50,949 bases of DNA, from positions 1 to 50,949 of the forward strand of contig CATKXR010000032.1 of the NCBI GenBank assembly GCA_949840805.1. Direction: 5' to 3'. This DNA is from an uncultured Lachnospiraceae bacterium. GTDB taxonomy: Bacteria > Bacillota > Clostridia > Lachnospirales > Lachnospiraceae. This document shows positions 27,190 to 35,575 of this stretch, piece by piece. The notes under the pieces were generated by a model. It saw only the letters and a list, made by a program, of their open reading frames with translations, did no database searches and was not told the DNA's origin. The position numbers were made by a program, and so were the translations under genes. Positions within the stretch are counted from its first letter, which is position 1. Each line of letters opens with the position of its first letter.

Positions 27190-28322
27190 AAAAAGACTTG
27201 GCTGCTGCTGTAGATGCCGCAAAACGTGATAATTTGATGCCAGAAGTTGATGGCAGCAAAATCACGCTGAATGAGTGGTTTGAGGAATGGTACTCTAAGT
27301 ATAAGGCCCCTACATTAAAAGACGGCGGCTCCCCATCGTATAAGAGAAAGTTTGTCAACTACTATGGTTCCCGTCTGGGAACAAAACCTTTGACAGAAAT
27401 CCGGCAGATCCATGTACAGACTGCTATTGCGGATATGTTGGAGGCAGGCCGGACATCAAAATCCGTTCGGGAGACAACAGGGATATTTCAGAATTGTGTT
27501 GAGGCTGCGATTGCCAATGGATTGATGCGGATAAATCCGGTTGTGGGAGTTGTGATTCCAAAATGTGAGGCTGTGGAACGCAGAGTTCTGACAGTGGATG
27601 AGCAGGAGATATTTTTAAATTATCTCAGTAAAAGCAATAGCTGGTATGAGGAAATGTATAATTTCATGCTTTTGACTGGTATGCGGATTGGAGAGATAGG
27701 GGGGCTTCAGTGGAATGACATTGATTTTACCAACAAGTTTGTCTATGTGAAAAGGACACTTTCCTATCAGTATGAAAATGGAAAAAAGCTGATGAAGCTG
27801 ACATCTCCGAAAACAGATAATTCTGTCCGGGCTATACCATTTTTTGGAGAAACCAGGGAAATTCTTCTGCGGCAGAAACAAAAAACAAAGGTCCGCAGAC
27901 AGGAACTGGGAGAACGATGGAGACAGCCGGAGGAATTTGGTGATTTAGTATTTTTTACCTCAATGGGTTCTCCCATAGGAAGGTATAGCATTGAAAGCGA
28001 TATGAGATATATCACCGAACAGATCAATGCGATTTTCCAGGGGGAGGCACGGTACAAGGGAAAGATTCCTAAAAAATTTGAACGAGTTCACCCGCACGCA
28101 TTGAGACACACGTTTGCCACCAGATGCTTTGAAAAGGGCATGACGCCCCGGACAGTACAGGAAATCATGGGCTATGCGAATTACAATACAACGGTATCCT
28201 ATACCCATGTATTGGATGACATCAAACAGAAGGAAGCTAAGGCAGTCGGTGATTTCCTTGTGAATAGGCCGTCACAGGACAGTTCTAAGGTTGAGTATGG
28301 CAGTTTAATCGGAATTATGTAG
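27162..28322 (+). CDS. int: Tyrosine recombinase (Tn916-type ICE integrase), main part
   Basis: The 386-residue frame holds a core-binding SAM-like domain (NEWFEEWYSKYKAPTLK) and the catalytic domain. Catalytic residues are visible: Arg in LLTGMRIGEIGGL, His-x-x-Arg in HPHALRHTFATR and the nucleophile Tyr in YNTTVSYTHV. The natural start is probably ATG 27061; a missing base at about 27165 separates the arm-binding domain. The nominal ATG at 27162 lacks a ribosome site. Position at the end of the ICE, next to xis, is standard. If the frameshift is real, the element cannot move by itself. Confidence 0.88.
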   Translation: MYGWNATQLKKDLAAAVDAAKRDNLMPEVDGSKITLNEWFEEWYSKYKAPTLKDGGSPSYKRKFVNYYGSRLGTKPLTEIRQIHVQTAIADMLEAGRTSKSVRETTGIFQNCVEAAIANGLMRINPVVGVVIPKCEAVERRVLTVDEQEIFLNYLSKSNSWYEEMYNFMLLTGMRIGEIGGLQWNDIDFTNKFVYVKRTLSYQYENGKKLMKLTSPKTDNSVRAIPFFGETREILLRQKQKTKVRRQELGERWRQPEEFGDLVFFTSMGSPIGRYSIESDMRYITEQINAIFQGEARYKGKIPKKFERVHPHALRHTFATRCFEKGMTPRTVQEIMGYANYNTTVSYTHVLDDIKQKEAKAVGDFLVNRPSQDSSKVEYGSLIGIM

Positions 28323-28916
28323 CAGAGATGGCTTTCTCACAATAGTTGAGTAGAAAAAAGGACGGATGTTTTTTACAGATCGGGAATAAATGTTAAAAAA
28401 GTAAGGAAATATGGGGCTTTGGAAGATATTCGATGCTTATAGGGAGGCTGAAACTTCGCAAAGCAGATGGGAATGTAACTCCAATTTAATAAGATTAAGT
28501 AAGACGCTGGAAACCCGCATGTTTCCAGCGTTTTTCGCGTTTTTGAGGTGTCGTTTTGGGATGATGGCAATCGGGAGGATTTGCGGAAAAGTTGGTAAAA
28601 ATCTGGTACGGGAATTGGGAAAATCCTTTACCAACTTTTAAGAGACGCTGACACCATTTTTCCGGCAAGGGGTGACAGTAGTTACCCCATAAAAGGGAGA
28701 TCCGCCTTGTTGGAATAATTTGGGCTGGCTCGAAAATAGAGTCTGGTGCGGCATGATATCCGGGTGGAAATGTGTGCAGGTTAAAGGAGTTATGCTGCTT
28801 TCGCGGCCTAAACCCAGAAGACACCGCCCGGCAAAGCTGTGCTGGAGGACGAAAGTGCATACTTTTTCGGGAGGGATAGAGACTTTTTATACCTGATTCT
28901 GGAAAAAGAATGCAAT
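28323..28916. other. Non-coding stretch after int, probable ICE end
   Basis: The expected att end of the ICE lies here. ACGCTGGAAAC/GTTTCCAGCGT (28504-28531) followed by TTTTT is a clear terminator. AAAAGTTGGTAAA (28587-28599) and TTTACCAACTTTT (28627-28639) form a perfect 13-bp inverted repeat. GACGCTG occurs at both 28503 and 28643. No gene and no tRNA is seen. The precise junction cannot be fixed without an empty-site comparison. Confidence 0.5.
28504..28536 (+). terminator. Terminator downstream of int
   Basis: An 11-bp perfect stem with a 6-nt loop, then TTTTT. Confidence 0.85.
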
Positions 28917-29462
28917 TCAGGGGATTTTTACAGACAAAAAGTGAATACCAGGCAGAAATATGCCGGTCAGAGGAGAGGTGACATGGATGGTCAGGAGAAA
29001 GGAAAAGGTGCGGACCGGTTTCTGCATCGAAAAGGACGTTTTTTTGTCGGGAAAGATATATACATCGGTATATTCATGAGGCGTAGAGAGCAGGCACTCT
29101 GCTTCGATAAGGGAAAGTGCCTGAATCTTTCGGTTATAGCAGAAGACCAGGGCATTTTTATCGAAAAGCGCCTCAATCTTTTGAAATGGTTCCGGACGAT
29201 TTTGGATGTTGCCGAAGTAGCGGCTCTTTTTGATATCATCCAAAGTGGTCTGACCGGAAAGGATCTGGGAAAATACTTTTTCATGACTGGCTTTGGAGAG
29301 ACGCAGACCCTGCAGCCTATGCAGCCCCATAAGGTGATGAAATTCTATGGCCTCAAAGCTGACCGCCAGATCCATGGACTTTCCTTTTCTTCCGATGATG
29401 ATATGGTATTTTACAGGGAGCAGATCTTCAAATGCTTTCGCGCAGGTCAGTAGCCCATCCAT
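28917..29462 (-). CDS. PBECR4-type predicted nuclease
   Basis: I start at the minus-strand ATG 29462, behind GGAGGATCCCTT, giving 181 residues. The block KYHIIIGRKGKSMDLAVSF, then EFHHLMGLHRLQGLR, SKASHEKVFSQILSGQ, the linker to EALFDKNALVFCYN and TDVYIFPDKK matches my recollection of the PBECR4 domain. That domain belongs to the barnase-EndoU-ColicinE5/D-RelE-like nuclease superfamily, predicted toxins of phage and mobile elements. A likely active-site His pair is in FHHL. The gene is transcribed from a strong promoter through a structured leader. No antitoxin gene is adjacent. Confidence 0.8.
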   Translation of the reverse strand: MDGLLTCAKAFEDLLPVKYHIIIGRKGKSMDLAVSFEAIEFHHLMGLHRLQGLRLSKASHEKVFSQILSGQTTLDDIKKSRYFGNIQNRPEPFQKIEALFDKNALVFCYNRKIQALSLIEAECLLSTPHEYTDVYIFPDKKTSFSMQKPVRTFSFLLTIHVTSPLTGIFLPGIHFLSVKIP

Positions 29463-29476
29463 AAGGGATCCTCCAT

Positions 29477-29652
29477 AAAAGAAAACCGCCCTAACGATAC
29501 AGGACGGTCTCTGAGCATTTTCTTTCGGCTGCTGCCTACTCCGGCTTGAGGTTTCGCTGCACAACCCCTCTCGGAGGCTCCGCATAACAAGGCTGTCCGG
29601 TACGCTGTTATGCTTCATCGCCTGGACAGACACACGCCGTTGCCTGTCTGGT
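29477..29652 (-). ncRNA. Structured leader or small RNA upstream of the PBECR4 gene
   Basis: Minus-strand transcript predicted from the promoter at 29659-29687. Visible helices (plus coordinates) are CAGACA/TGTCTG (29627-29650) and GCATAACA/TGTTATGC (29582-29613). A third helix joins CCTCCG with CGGAG around an inner GAGG...CCTC hairpin. The final hairpin ACCGTCCT/AGGGCGGT is followed by TTTTCTTTT (29477-29508) and acts like a terminator. It ends 15 nt before the PBECR4 start codon. It matches no class I know; it could be an attenuating leader or an independent RNA. Confidence 0.6.
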
Positions 29653-29658
29653 GCTATT

Positions 29659-29687
29659 ATTATATGGAGAGAAAAGAAATATGTCAA
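29659..29687 (-). promoter_or_regulatory. Consensus sigma-A promoter of the leader RNA
   Basis: On the minus strand: -35 TTGACA (29687-29682), 17-bp spacer, -10 TATAAT (29664-29659). All positions match consensus. Confidence 0.85.
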
Positions 29688-30151
29688 TGAGAATTTGTAA
29701 ACAGGTCTACAGTGCAGTGCAAGGGGAAATACCCGGCTTATGTAAAACGATTATGATCAACATCATGTGGAGCTGGACGCTATAGAAAAGGATATGGAAG
29801 CATTGAAAAACAATACGGTAGATCTGTATACGTTTTCGAAACGTACAAGAAAAGATTCCTTTACTGGTATAAAAAGGTCAAAGAAAGCAACGGAGAGGAT
29901 TTGGAGTGATGATCAGTCAACATTCAGGTTGCGAAAGCACAGGAAGGTTTGTAGAGTTCTTTACCTTAATCTATAAGGACTTGGATTTTTTAACACATTG
30001 GTGTGAGCCATGATCACGGATGTGAACGATGATCGGCTATTCGGATGCGGTCGCAGCAAATCCAACGGCTTATCTGGAAGTAAAATCTACATAACATCGT
30101 TTCAATGCAGGCGAACAATAACGGGAAAGGACCACAGAAAAGGAGAAGGAG
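29688..30151. other. 460-bp stretch without a recognisable gene
   Basis: A short open frame (29767-29976) has no ribosome site and no family resemblance. TACGTTT/AAACGTA near 29828-29845 is a small perfect palindrome. The stretch looks like decayed sequence. Confidence 0.4.
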
Positions 30152-30384
30152 ATGGCAAAGAAAACATCGGAACATGTGAAATATTGTAAAAATCCAGAAG
30201 GCCCGGTTATCGGAACGGTTTCCCGCGAAATAATCCGACAGGATGGATTGTATTTTAAGGATCTGGACGGTTCAGGAGAATTTAAACCTTTTGATGACTG
30301 GCGGCGGATCATGACGGTCTGTATTTGTATGAGCAGGGAGCGAAGGACTGCACGGTGCTGCTGAAGAAGTTAGGTGTGCTGTAA
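30152..30384 (+). pseudogene. Internally deleted GH3 beta-glucosidase remnant
   Basis: AAGGAGAAGGAG precedes an ATG. The first 50 codons (MAKKTSEHVKYCKNPEGPVI..., GLYFKDLDGSGEFKPFDDWR) match the N-terminus of Clostridial GH3 beta-glucosidases. The frame then breaks. The next frame reads HDGLYLYEQGAKDCTVLL and KKLGVL to a TAA at 30384, like the natural tail of a gene. Roughly 2 kb of the usual enzyme is missing, so no activity is possible. Confidence 0.65.
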
Positions 30385-30496
30385 CAGGGGAGAAAATGTA
30401 CAGTCTGGCCTTGGGATGATGATAAAATTAAAAAATACAGGGAATGACTTTCCAAGTGTTTCATGGTAGAATAGAATAAAAGACGGGAGGCATGCG

Positions 30497-30994
30497 ATGC
30501 GTAAATGGAAGGTTTATTTGGACACCTCAGTGGTCAGTTACCTGTATTAGCTGGACACATCGGAAAAAATGAAAGATACGCTGGAATTGTGGGAGTTGTT
30601 CAGACAGGGATGCTATGAAGCGTACATCTCTGATATCGTGCTGAATGAGATCAGCAGATCGGGTCAGGAAAAACTGGATATCCTCCTTGGCTATCTGAAA
30701 CAGGTCCAGTACCATCTGGTCCACACGGATGAGGATACGGTGGAGCTGGCGGAGAAATTTATTGACTTTGGTATCATGAAGAAAAAGAGCTTTGATGACT
30801 GCCAACATATCGCGGTAGCGATCCTGGCCGGATGTGATATCATTACATCCTGGAAGTTTAAACATATCGTAAATGTAAAGACAGTGCGGGGAGTAAAGAC
30901 TATTACGACATTGGAAGGCTACAAGGATCTGCTGATTTATCCGCCCTCTGTGCTGTTGGAAGGAGAGGATGATGACGAAACCGATAGTCAGTAA
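30497..30994 (+). pseudogene. PIN-domain protein with an internal amber codon
   Basis: GACGGGAGG precedes the ATG at 30497. MRKWKVYLDTSVVSYLY carries the first PIN acidic residue (D9). The next codon is TAG (30548-30550) where homologues usually have Gln, so CAG to TAG is likely. The remaining 147 codons are intact (YISDIVLNEISRS, KSFDDCQHIAVAILAGCD, IITSWKFKHIVN). Reinitiation at the ATG 30569 would give a protein lacking D9. The small downstream frame may be its antitoxin. Confidence 0.75.
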
Positions 30995-31145
30995 GGATTT
31001 TGATCTGGAGGACATCCGGAAGATCAGGGAATATAATTCCCTGCGCCATGTCCAGATGACTCCCAGAGAGATCATAGAGGATACCCGAAAGGGCGCTGCA
31101 GTGATACTGGAGAGGTTGTGGCAGAGTGAAAGGGCAAGTGTATGA
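30969..31145 (+). CDS. Small partner of the PIN gene, candidate antitoxin
   Basis: A 58-residue frame starts at ATG 30969, inside the last 26 nt of the PIN gene, behind GGAAGGAGAGG. It reads MMTKPIVSKDFDLEDIRKIR... and has a helical, charged make-up with a conserved-looking EYNSLRHVQMTPREIIEDT. Such small genes commonly follow this PIN family in gut Clostridia. The antitoxin role is inferred from overlap and size. Confidence 0.6.
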   Translation: MMTKPIVSKDFDLEDIRKIREYNSLRHVQMTPREIIEDTRKGAAVILERLWQSERASV

Positions 31146-31225
31146 CAAGATTTAAAAAGCAGCAAAGAGAATAGATGTGCTGTTATTTTTCAGATGTCAT
31201 TAAGCGGAAGAAAGGTAGAGTATTT

Positions 31226-31771
31226 ATGCAGCATAAATGTAAAGTAACTGTGATTGATAAAAAGTGTTTTACAGAATATCAGGAGCAGTATCTGGCGGAT
31301 CCAAAATCGGGAGCCTGCCCGTTCTACAATGTGGGTGACGAATTTATTTTTGAACGGTATGGAGAGGCGGATACCTTCTGGCGGACAGGGAATGGAACCC
31401 AGTGTGGGGAAGCATGGGACTGCATTAGCAGATACATTTATAGCGCTCTGCAAGGCGGAAGCATCATGCGGAATTGGACAAATGATGAACGTATGATGAT
31501 TGCCTGCTGTAATGACGGGACCCGTCCTGTTATTTTTAAGATCCAACGGTTGGATTATAAAGTCGTTAAGATAGAAGGGATTGGATGTGACACATGTGCA
31601 GGTAAAATTCAGGAAGTATTGGAAAAGGTTCCTGGAGTAGAGAAGGTAGAAGTAAAAACAGAAAAAAACTGGGCAGAGGTTTTTATTGAGAAGGATGCAG
31701 TAGTTGGCGATGCGCTGCTAAAATCAGCAGTGGAGCAGTGTGGAAACTACATAGTAACTGGGATTGAATAA
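31226..31771 (+). CDS. TIGR04076-type protein fused to a heavy-metal-associated domain
   Basis: ATG 31226 is chosen (AAAGG upstream); an earlier in-frame start at 31175 is weaker. The product has 181 residues. The first 110 (MQHKCKVTVIDKKCF..., GEAWDCISRYIYSA, CCNDGTRPVIFKIQ) look like the TIGR04076 family. The last 70 are an HMA/CopZ-like ferredoxin fold with the metal loop GIGCDTCAGKIQ, close to GMTCxxC. A role in copper or other thiophilic-metal handling is inferred. A terminator follows. Confidence 0.75.
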   Translation: MQHKCKVTVIDKKCFTEYQEQYLADPKSGACPFYNVGDEFIFERYGEADTFWRTGNGTQCGEAWDCISRYIYSALQGGSIMRNWTNDERMMIACCNDGTRPVIFKIQRLDYKVVKIEGIGCDTCAGKIQEVLEKVPGVEKVEVKTEKNWAEVFIEKDAVVGDALLKSAVEQCGNYIVTGIE

Positions 31772-31805
31772 GACGCACAGATAAAAATATATATGAAACA
31801 GAGAC

Positions 31806-31832
31806 AAGGCAGTCAAAAACGGCTGCCTTTTT
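31806..31832 (+). terminator. Terminator after the TIGR04076-HMA gene
   Basis: AAGGCAGT/GCTGCCTT stem, then TTTTTA. Confidence 0.8.
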
Positions 31833-31899
31833 ATTAGGCCAAGGATCTGTTTTTCGATGAGGAGTTTTTCGTGTTCCGAAAAACGGAACTTCGATAGAT

Positions 31900-31923
31900 A
31901 AAAAAACACCTGCTATGCAGGTG
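31900..31923 (-). terminator. Minus-strand terminator
   Basis: Minus strand CACCTGC-ATA-GCAGGTG followed by TTTTTTT. No minus-strand gene lies to the right for it to close, so it may be a relic. A neighbouring hairpin GTTCCG/CGGAAC is at 31873-31889. Confidence 0.6.
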
Positions 31924-31956
31924 GAGAAAAAAGCATCAGCTTACAGAAAATAGCAT

Positions 31957-32160
31957 ATGGAAAACTGTATATTAAGTATGCTGTGTAAAAGAAAGGGAGT
32001 AAAAATAGTAGAAGCAGAGATCTGTCCCGATCATGTACGGTATCTAAAAGGAATTTGTCTCCAATGTGCAAGTCGGATCTCATGTGTACTTTTATTCATT
32101 ACACAGACCTCCTTGAAAAAACTAAGTAGTTTTTTGGGTTTCTTCAAGTATGACATATGA
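31957..32160 (+). pseudogene. Decayed IS200/IS605 TnpA fragment
   Basis: The frame starts MENCILSMLCKRKGVKIVEA followed by EICPDHVRYLKG. IS200/IS605 transposases have 'LC..KGV.IIEAE.CPDHVHML' and later 'YLKGKS', so this is a remnant with the region between them deleted. The second His of the HUH pair is already lost (HVR). The rest is unrelated. AAAAAACT/AGTTTTTT (32116-32135) forms a hairpin just inside the end. Confidence 0.6.
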
Positions 32161-32240
32161 TTGCAGAAAATACTAGGCGGATGGTTTTACGTTTACAAAT
32201 TTTAAACTTGACAGAAAGAAAGGCTGAAGGATAGATGCTG

Positions 32241-32269
32241 TTGTGACAGAGTAAATAAAGTGCTATAAT
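32241..32269 (+). promoter_or_regulatory. Promoter of the TOTE-type gene
   Basis: -35 TTGTGA (32241-32246), 17 bp, -10 TATAAT (32264-32269), 68 bp before the start codon. A TTGACA lies further upstream near 32210. Confidence 0.65.
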
Positions 32270-32336
32270 TACAGCAAAATCACAGCTTTATAAACGCCGC
32301 TGATGGGGATAATTGTGTGATAGGAGTGCCGATTTC

Positions 32337-35294
32337 ATGAATATGGAAGCATATAATCTGGATTCACTCCGGAGATTAGTTCGGAGCCTTCAGGATGAAA
32401 ATAAAAGACTGAAAGAACAGCTGGATAAGGCCAATATTCCATATGATACGGAAAATGTATTTGTAGAAAAGATAGAAAACATCCAGGAATACGATCTGGA
32501 TCAGGGCGGACGCATTTTGAATCAATCTATCACGAAAGATCTGGCAAACCGATATTTTTCCATGTTCTGGGGCAGGACCGATGTATATGCCAGGAGGGGA
32601 GCGAGGGGCGGATATTTTCCTCAATGTAATAATCGTTGGGATAACCGCCTTTGCCCAAAGCAGCGGGGTGAAAAGCAAAGCTGCGAGGCATGTGGGCATA
32701 AGGACTGGACAAAGCTCACACCTGAAAAAATCATAAGCCATTTGCTTGGAATGAAGGAAGACGGTTCGGATGTGTTAGGGGTATATCCCCTTTTTGCGGA
32801 CGGCACATGCCGGTTTCTTGTATTTGATTTTGACAACCATGAAAAAGGCGCGGAGCAGACAGATTTCGCCAATGTGGATGAGGAATGGCATGATGAGGTG
32901 GATGCCCTCAGGATGATGTGCGAGATCAATGGCATTACGCCATTGGTAGAGAGATCCCGGTCAGGGAGAGGCGCCCATGTGTGGATTTTCTTCAAGAAAC
33001 CCGTATCTGCGTCACTGGCAAGAAACTTTGGATTTTTGTTGTTGGACAAAGGCTCCACTTCTATCAATTTAAAGTCCTTTTACTATTATGATCGAATGTA
33101 CCCCTCACAGGATGTGGCAAGTGGTATTGGAAATCTGATCGCTCTGCCTCTGCAGGGAAGGGCGCTTAAAGATGGCAACAGTGTTTTTGTGGATAAAAAT
33201 TGGAATGCTTATCCGGACCAGTGGGACGTTCTGTTAAATCGGACAGAGAAACTTGATATAGATGATATAGAGCGTCTTATGGCAAAGTGGCAGGGAGAAC
33301 TGGCACAAGCTACGGGGATATCTGCTGCTGTTACAGCGCAGAACAGACCGAAGCCATGGAAGAAAAAAGACGGTTTTGTAAAGTCTGATGTTGTGGGGAA
33401 CATGCACATTGTACTGGGGGATGGGATCTATGTTGACACTCTGAATCTGATGCCCAGGCTCCAGAACCAGATCAGGAGCATGGCGGCGTTTGATAATCCC
33501 ATATTTTATAAGAACAAGCGGTTGGGCTATTCCAACTATAATAATTTCAGTGCAGTATACATGGGAAAAGATGTGGATGGCTATATTGCCATTCCCCGGG
33601 GCTTAAGAGACCATCTGATTTTGTCTGCAAAAGAGGCAGGGATTGAAGTAGAGACAGAGGATCAGAGAGAAAAGGGAAGGCCAATCCGGGTATCCTTTCG
33701 CGGTGACTTGAAAACACAGCAGGATCTGGCAGCACACAGACTTCTTGAGCATGACCATGGCGTTTTGAGCGCGGCCACCGCATTCGGAAAAACAGTGGTG
33801 TGCAGTTATCTCATAGCGAAAAGAAAAGTGAATACTCTTATTCTGCTGCAAAGTAAGGACTTGCTGGAACAGTGGGCAGAAGAACTGAATAAGCTCCTGG
33901 CTATAGATGAAGAACCGCCTCTTTATAAAACGAAAACGGGGCGTGAGAAACGAAGAGACAGTGTGATTGGAATCTTACATGGAAATAAAAATACTCTCAC
34001 CGGAATTATTGATGTGGCCATGGTCGGGTCCATGTATGGCAAAGGGAAATTCAATAAACAAATCAACTCCTACGGAATGGTCATTATGGATGAGTGCCAT
34101 CACGCAGGTTCTGCAACTGCGGTCGAAGTTCTGCAAAGGGTAAACGCCAGGTATGTTTATGGAGTAACGGCAACTCCAAAGCGAGGCGATAATCTGGAGA
34201 AGATCATCCACATGCTGTTGGGGCCGATTCGGCACAGTTATAACGCAAGGGAGCGAGCCTTGGAACAAGGAATCGGCCATTATGTGTATCCTAGATATAC
34301 AAGGGTGACGGATACAAGAGAGGACAGGAAAGATATTAATGGGGCTTATGCATTGATTGGCAATAGCACAGTAAGAAATGATATGATTCTCGAAGATACC
34401 AGGGCCTGTGTTAAGGCTGGAAGGACTCCGGTTATTTTGACCAGATATAAAGAACAGGCGAAATATTTGCACGAGAATTTACAGAAAGATGCAGACCATG
34501 TGTTTCTCTTTTATGGAGATAACAGTGATAAAGAAAATTCGATGATAAGGCAATGTCTTAAAGAGGTTTCAAAGGATGAGAGTCTGATTTTGGTGGCAAC
34601 GGGGCAGAAGATTGGCGAGGGATTCGATTATCCAAGACTTGGCACCCTGATGCTGGCGGCTCCGGTATCGTTTGAGGGAAGACTGGAGCAGTATATCGGC
34701 AGACTGAACCGGGATTATGAGGGAAAGAAGGAAGTGGTTGTCTATGACTATATCGACTCCCATATCCAGGTTTTTGATAAGATGTATGCCAAAAGGCTTC
34801 GCACCTATAAGAGAACCGGCTTTGAACTGATTACCAATCGTGTTTTGGAAAAGCAGAATGTGAACGCGATTTATGATAGCGGCAGTTATACGGACGTATT
34901 TGAACAGGATATTGTGGAATGCGAGAAGCAGATGATTGTGTCGAGTCCGGAGATTACCAGGGACAAGGTAGAACGGTTCCTATATCTTGTAAAAGCGAGG
35001 CAGGAGGCAGGGTGCAAGATTACGGTTATAACGACAGAACCGCAGAATATTACTTATGGCAGTCCGGAGTTTTGCCAGGGGCTTATTGATACTATGCGGG
35101 GAAATGGTATTCATGTTATCATAAAGGAAGAGGTGGAGGAGCACTTTGCTGTCCTGGATGATGAACTTGTCTGGCATGGTGGGATGAACCTCCTGGGTAA
35201 AGAAGATATATGGGATAATTTGATGAGGATCCAGTCAGCTCAGATAGCGGCAGAATTATTGGAGATAGCTTTGAAAGATGAGACAGAGGAATGA
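32337..35294 (+). CDS. TOTE-type primase-helicase-PLD conflict protein
   Basis: ATG 32337 is used (TAGGAG upstream); 985 residues. After a short coiled coil (RRLVRSLQDENKRLKEQL) comes an archaeo-eukaryotic primase domain with its catalytic FLVFDFDNH and RSGRGAHVWIF motifs and a Cys cluster (CNNRW, RLCPKQ, CEACGH). The SF2 helicase has AATAFGKTVV, DECHHAG, GVTATPKR and QYIGRLNR. The C-terminus has HGGMNLLGKEDIW, a single phospholipase-D/HKD-like nuclease motif. This order is that of TOTE-type conflict proteins, predicted to act against invading nucleic acids. Domains are seen; the defence role is inferred. Confidence 0.85.
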   Translation: MNMEAYNLDSLRRLVRSLQDENKRLKEQLDKANIPYDTENVFVEKIENIQEYDLDQGGRILNQSITKDLANRYFSMFWGRTDVYARRGARGGYFPQCNNRWDNRLCPKQRGEKQSCEACGHKDWTKLTPEKIISHLLGMKEDGSDVLGVYPLFADGTCRFLVFDFDNHEKGAEQTDFANVDEEWHDEVDALRMMCEINGITPLVERSRSGRGAHVWIFFKKPVSASLARNFGFLLLDKGSTSINLKSFYYYDRMYPSQDVASGIGNLIALPLQGRALKDGNSVFVDKNWNAYPDQWDVLLNRTEKLDIDDIERLMAKWQGELAQATGISAAVTAQNRPKPWKKKDGFVKSDVVGNMHIVLGDGIYVDTLNLMPRLQNQIRSMAAFDNPIFYKNKRLGYSNYNNFSAVYMGKDVDGYIAIPRGLRDHLILSAKEAGIEVETEDQREKGRPIRVSFRGDLKTQQDLAAHRLLEHDHGVLSAATAFGKTVVCSYLIAKRKVNTLILLQSKDLLEQWAEELNKLLAIDEEPPLYKTKTGREKRRDSVIGILHGNKNTLTGIIDVAMVGSMYGKGKFNKQINSYGMVIMDECHHAGSATAVEVLQRVNARYVYGVTATPKRGDNLEKIIHMLLGPIRHSYNARERALEQGIGHYVYPRYTRVTDTREDRKDINGAYALIGNSTVRNDMILEDTRACVKAGRTPVILTRYKEQAKYLHENLQKDADHVFLFYGDNSDKENSMIRQCLKEVSKDESLILVATGQKIGEGFDYPRLGTLMLAAPVSFEGRLEQYIGRLNRDYEGKKEVVVYDYIDSHIQVFDKMYAKRLRTYKRTGFELITNRVLEKQNVNAIYDSGSYTDVFEQDIVECEKQMIVSSPEITRDKVERFLYLVKARQEAGCKITVITTEPQNITYGSPEFCQGLIDTMRGNGIHVIIKEEVEEHFAVLDDELVWHGGMNLLGKEDIWDNLMRIQSAQIAAELLEIALKDETEE

Positions 35295-35313
35295 GAGTGG
35301 GAAAGAGGTAGTC

Positions 35314-35466
35314 ATGATGCGGAAGGGATTTTGGAAACAGCTGTCCTATGAAGATAAATTTGACAGAAAATATGCCTGCTGGACTTATAATCATAAAGGA
35401 TGGAGGAAATATAAGAGAAGGAATCGAAGGACCGCCAGAAGAAAATTAAAGAGAATGGAAGAATAA
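35314..35466 (+). CDS. Small basic protein downstream of the TOTE gene
   Basis: ATG 35314 follows GAAAGAGG, 19 nt after the TOTE stop. The 50-residue product is very basic (MMRKGFWKQLSYEDKFDRKY..., ending in an Arg/Lys-rich helix). Similar small proteins are frequent in gut Clostridia, but I know no function. Its position suggests co-transcription with the TOTE gene, and nucleic-acid binding is plausible. Confidence 0.6.
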   Translation: MMRKGFWKQLSYEDKFDRKYACWTYNHKGWRKYKRRNRRTARRKLKRMEE

Positions 35467-35497
35467 GGAAAAGAATAGGGGGGAAATATAAAATTTG

Positions 35498-35560
35498 TTG
35501 ACTAATAGGTATCAATTAGCATATAATATCAAGTACAATAAATAGTACGGTTTTAAGTAC
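35498..35560 (+). promoter_or_regulatory. yefM-yoeB promoter with three evenly spaced AGTAC boxes
   Basis: -35 TTGACT (35498-35503), 18 bp, -10 TATAAT (35522-35527). AGTAC recurs at 35532, 35544 and 35556, exactly 12 bp apart, between promoter and ribosome site. This is a likely autoregulatory operator. Confidence 0.7.
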
Positions 35561-35575
35561 GGGAAGGAGTGTGTT

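Noticed and set aside
28839..29453. A 204-codon plus-strand frame
   Set aside because: It is the antisense of the PBECR4 gene, which has a promoter, ribosome site and family motifs.
29477..29652. Resemblance of the leader RNA to SRP RNA (a GCCGGAG...GGCAGCAGCC stretch)
   Set aside because: The GGAA tetraloop and the rest of the SRP core are missing, and the pairing is different.
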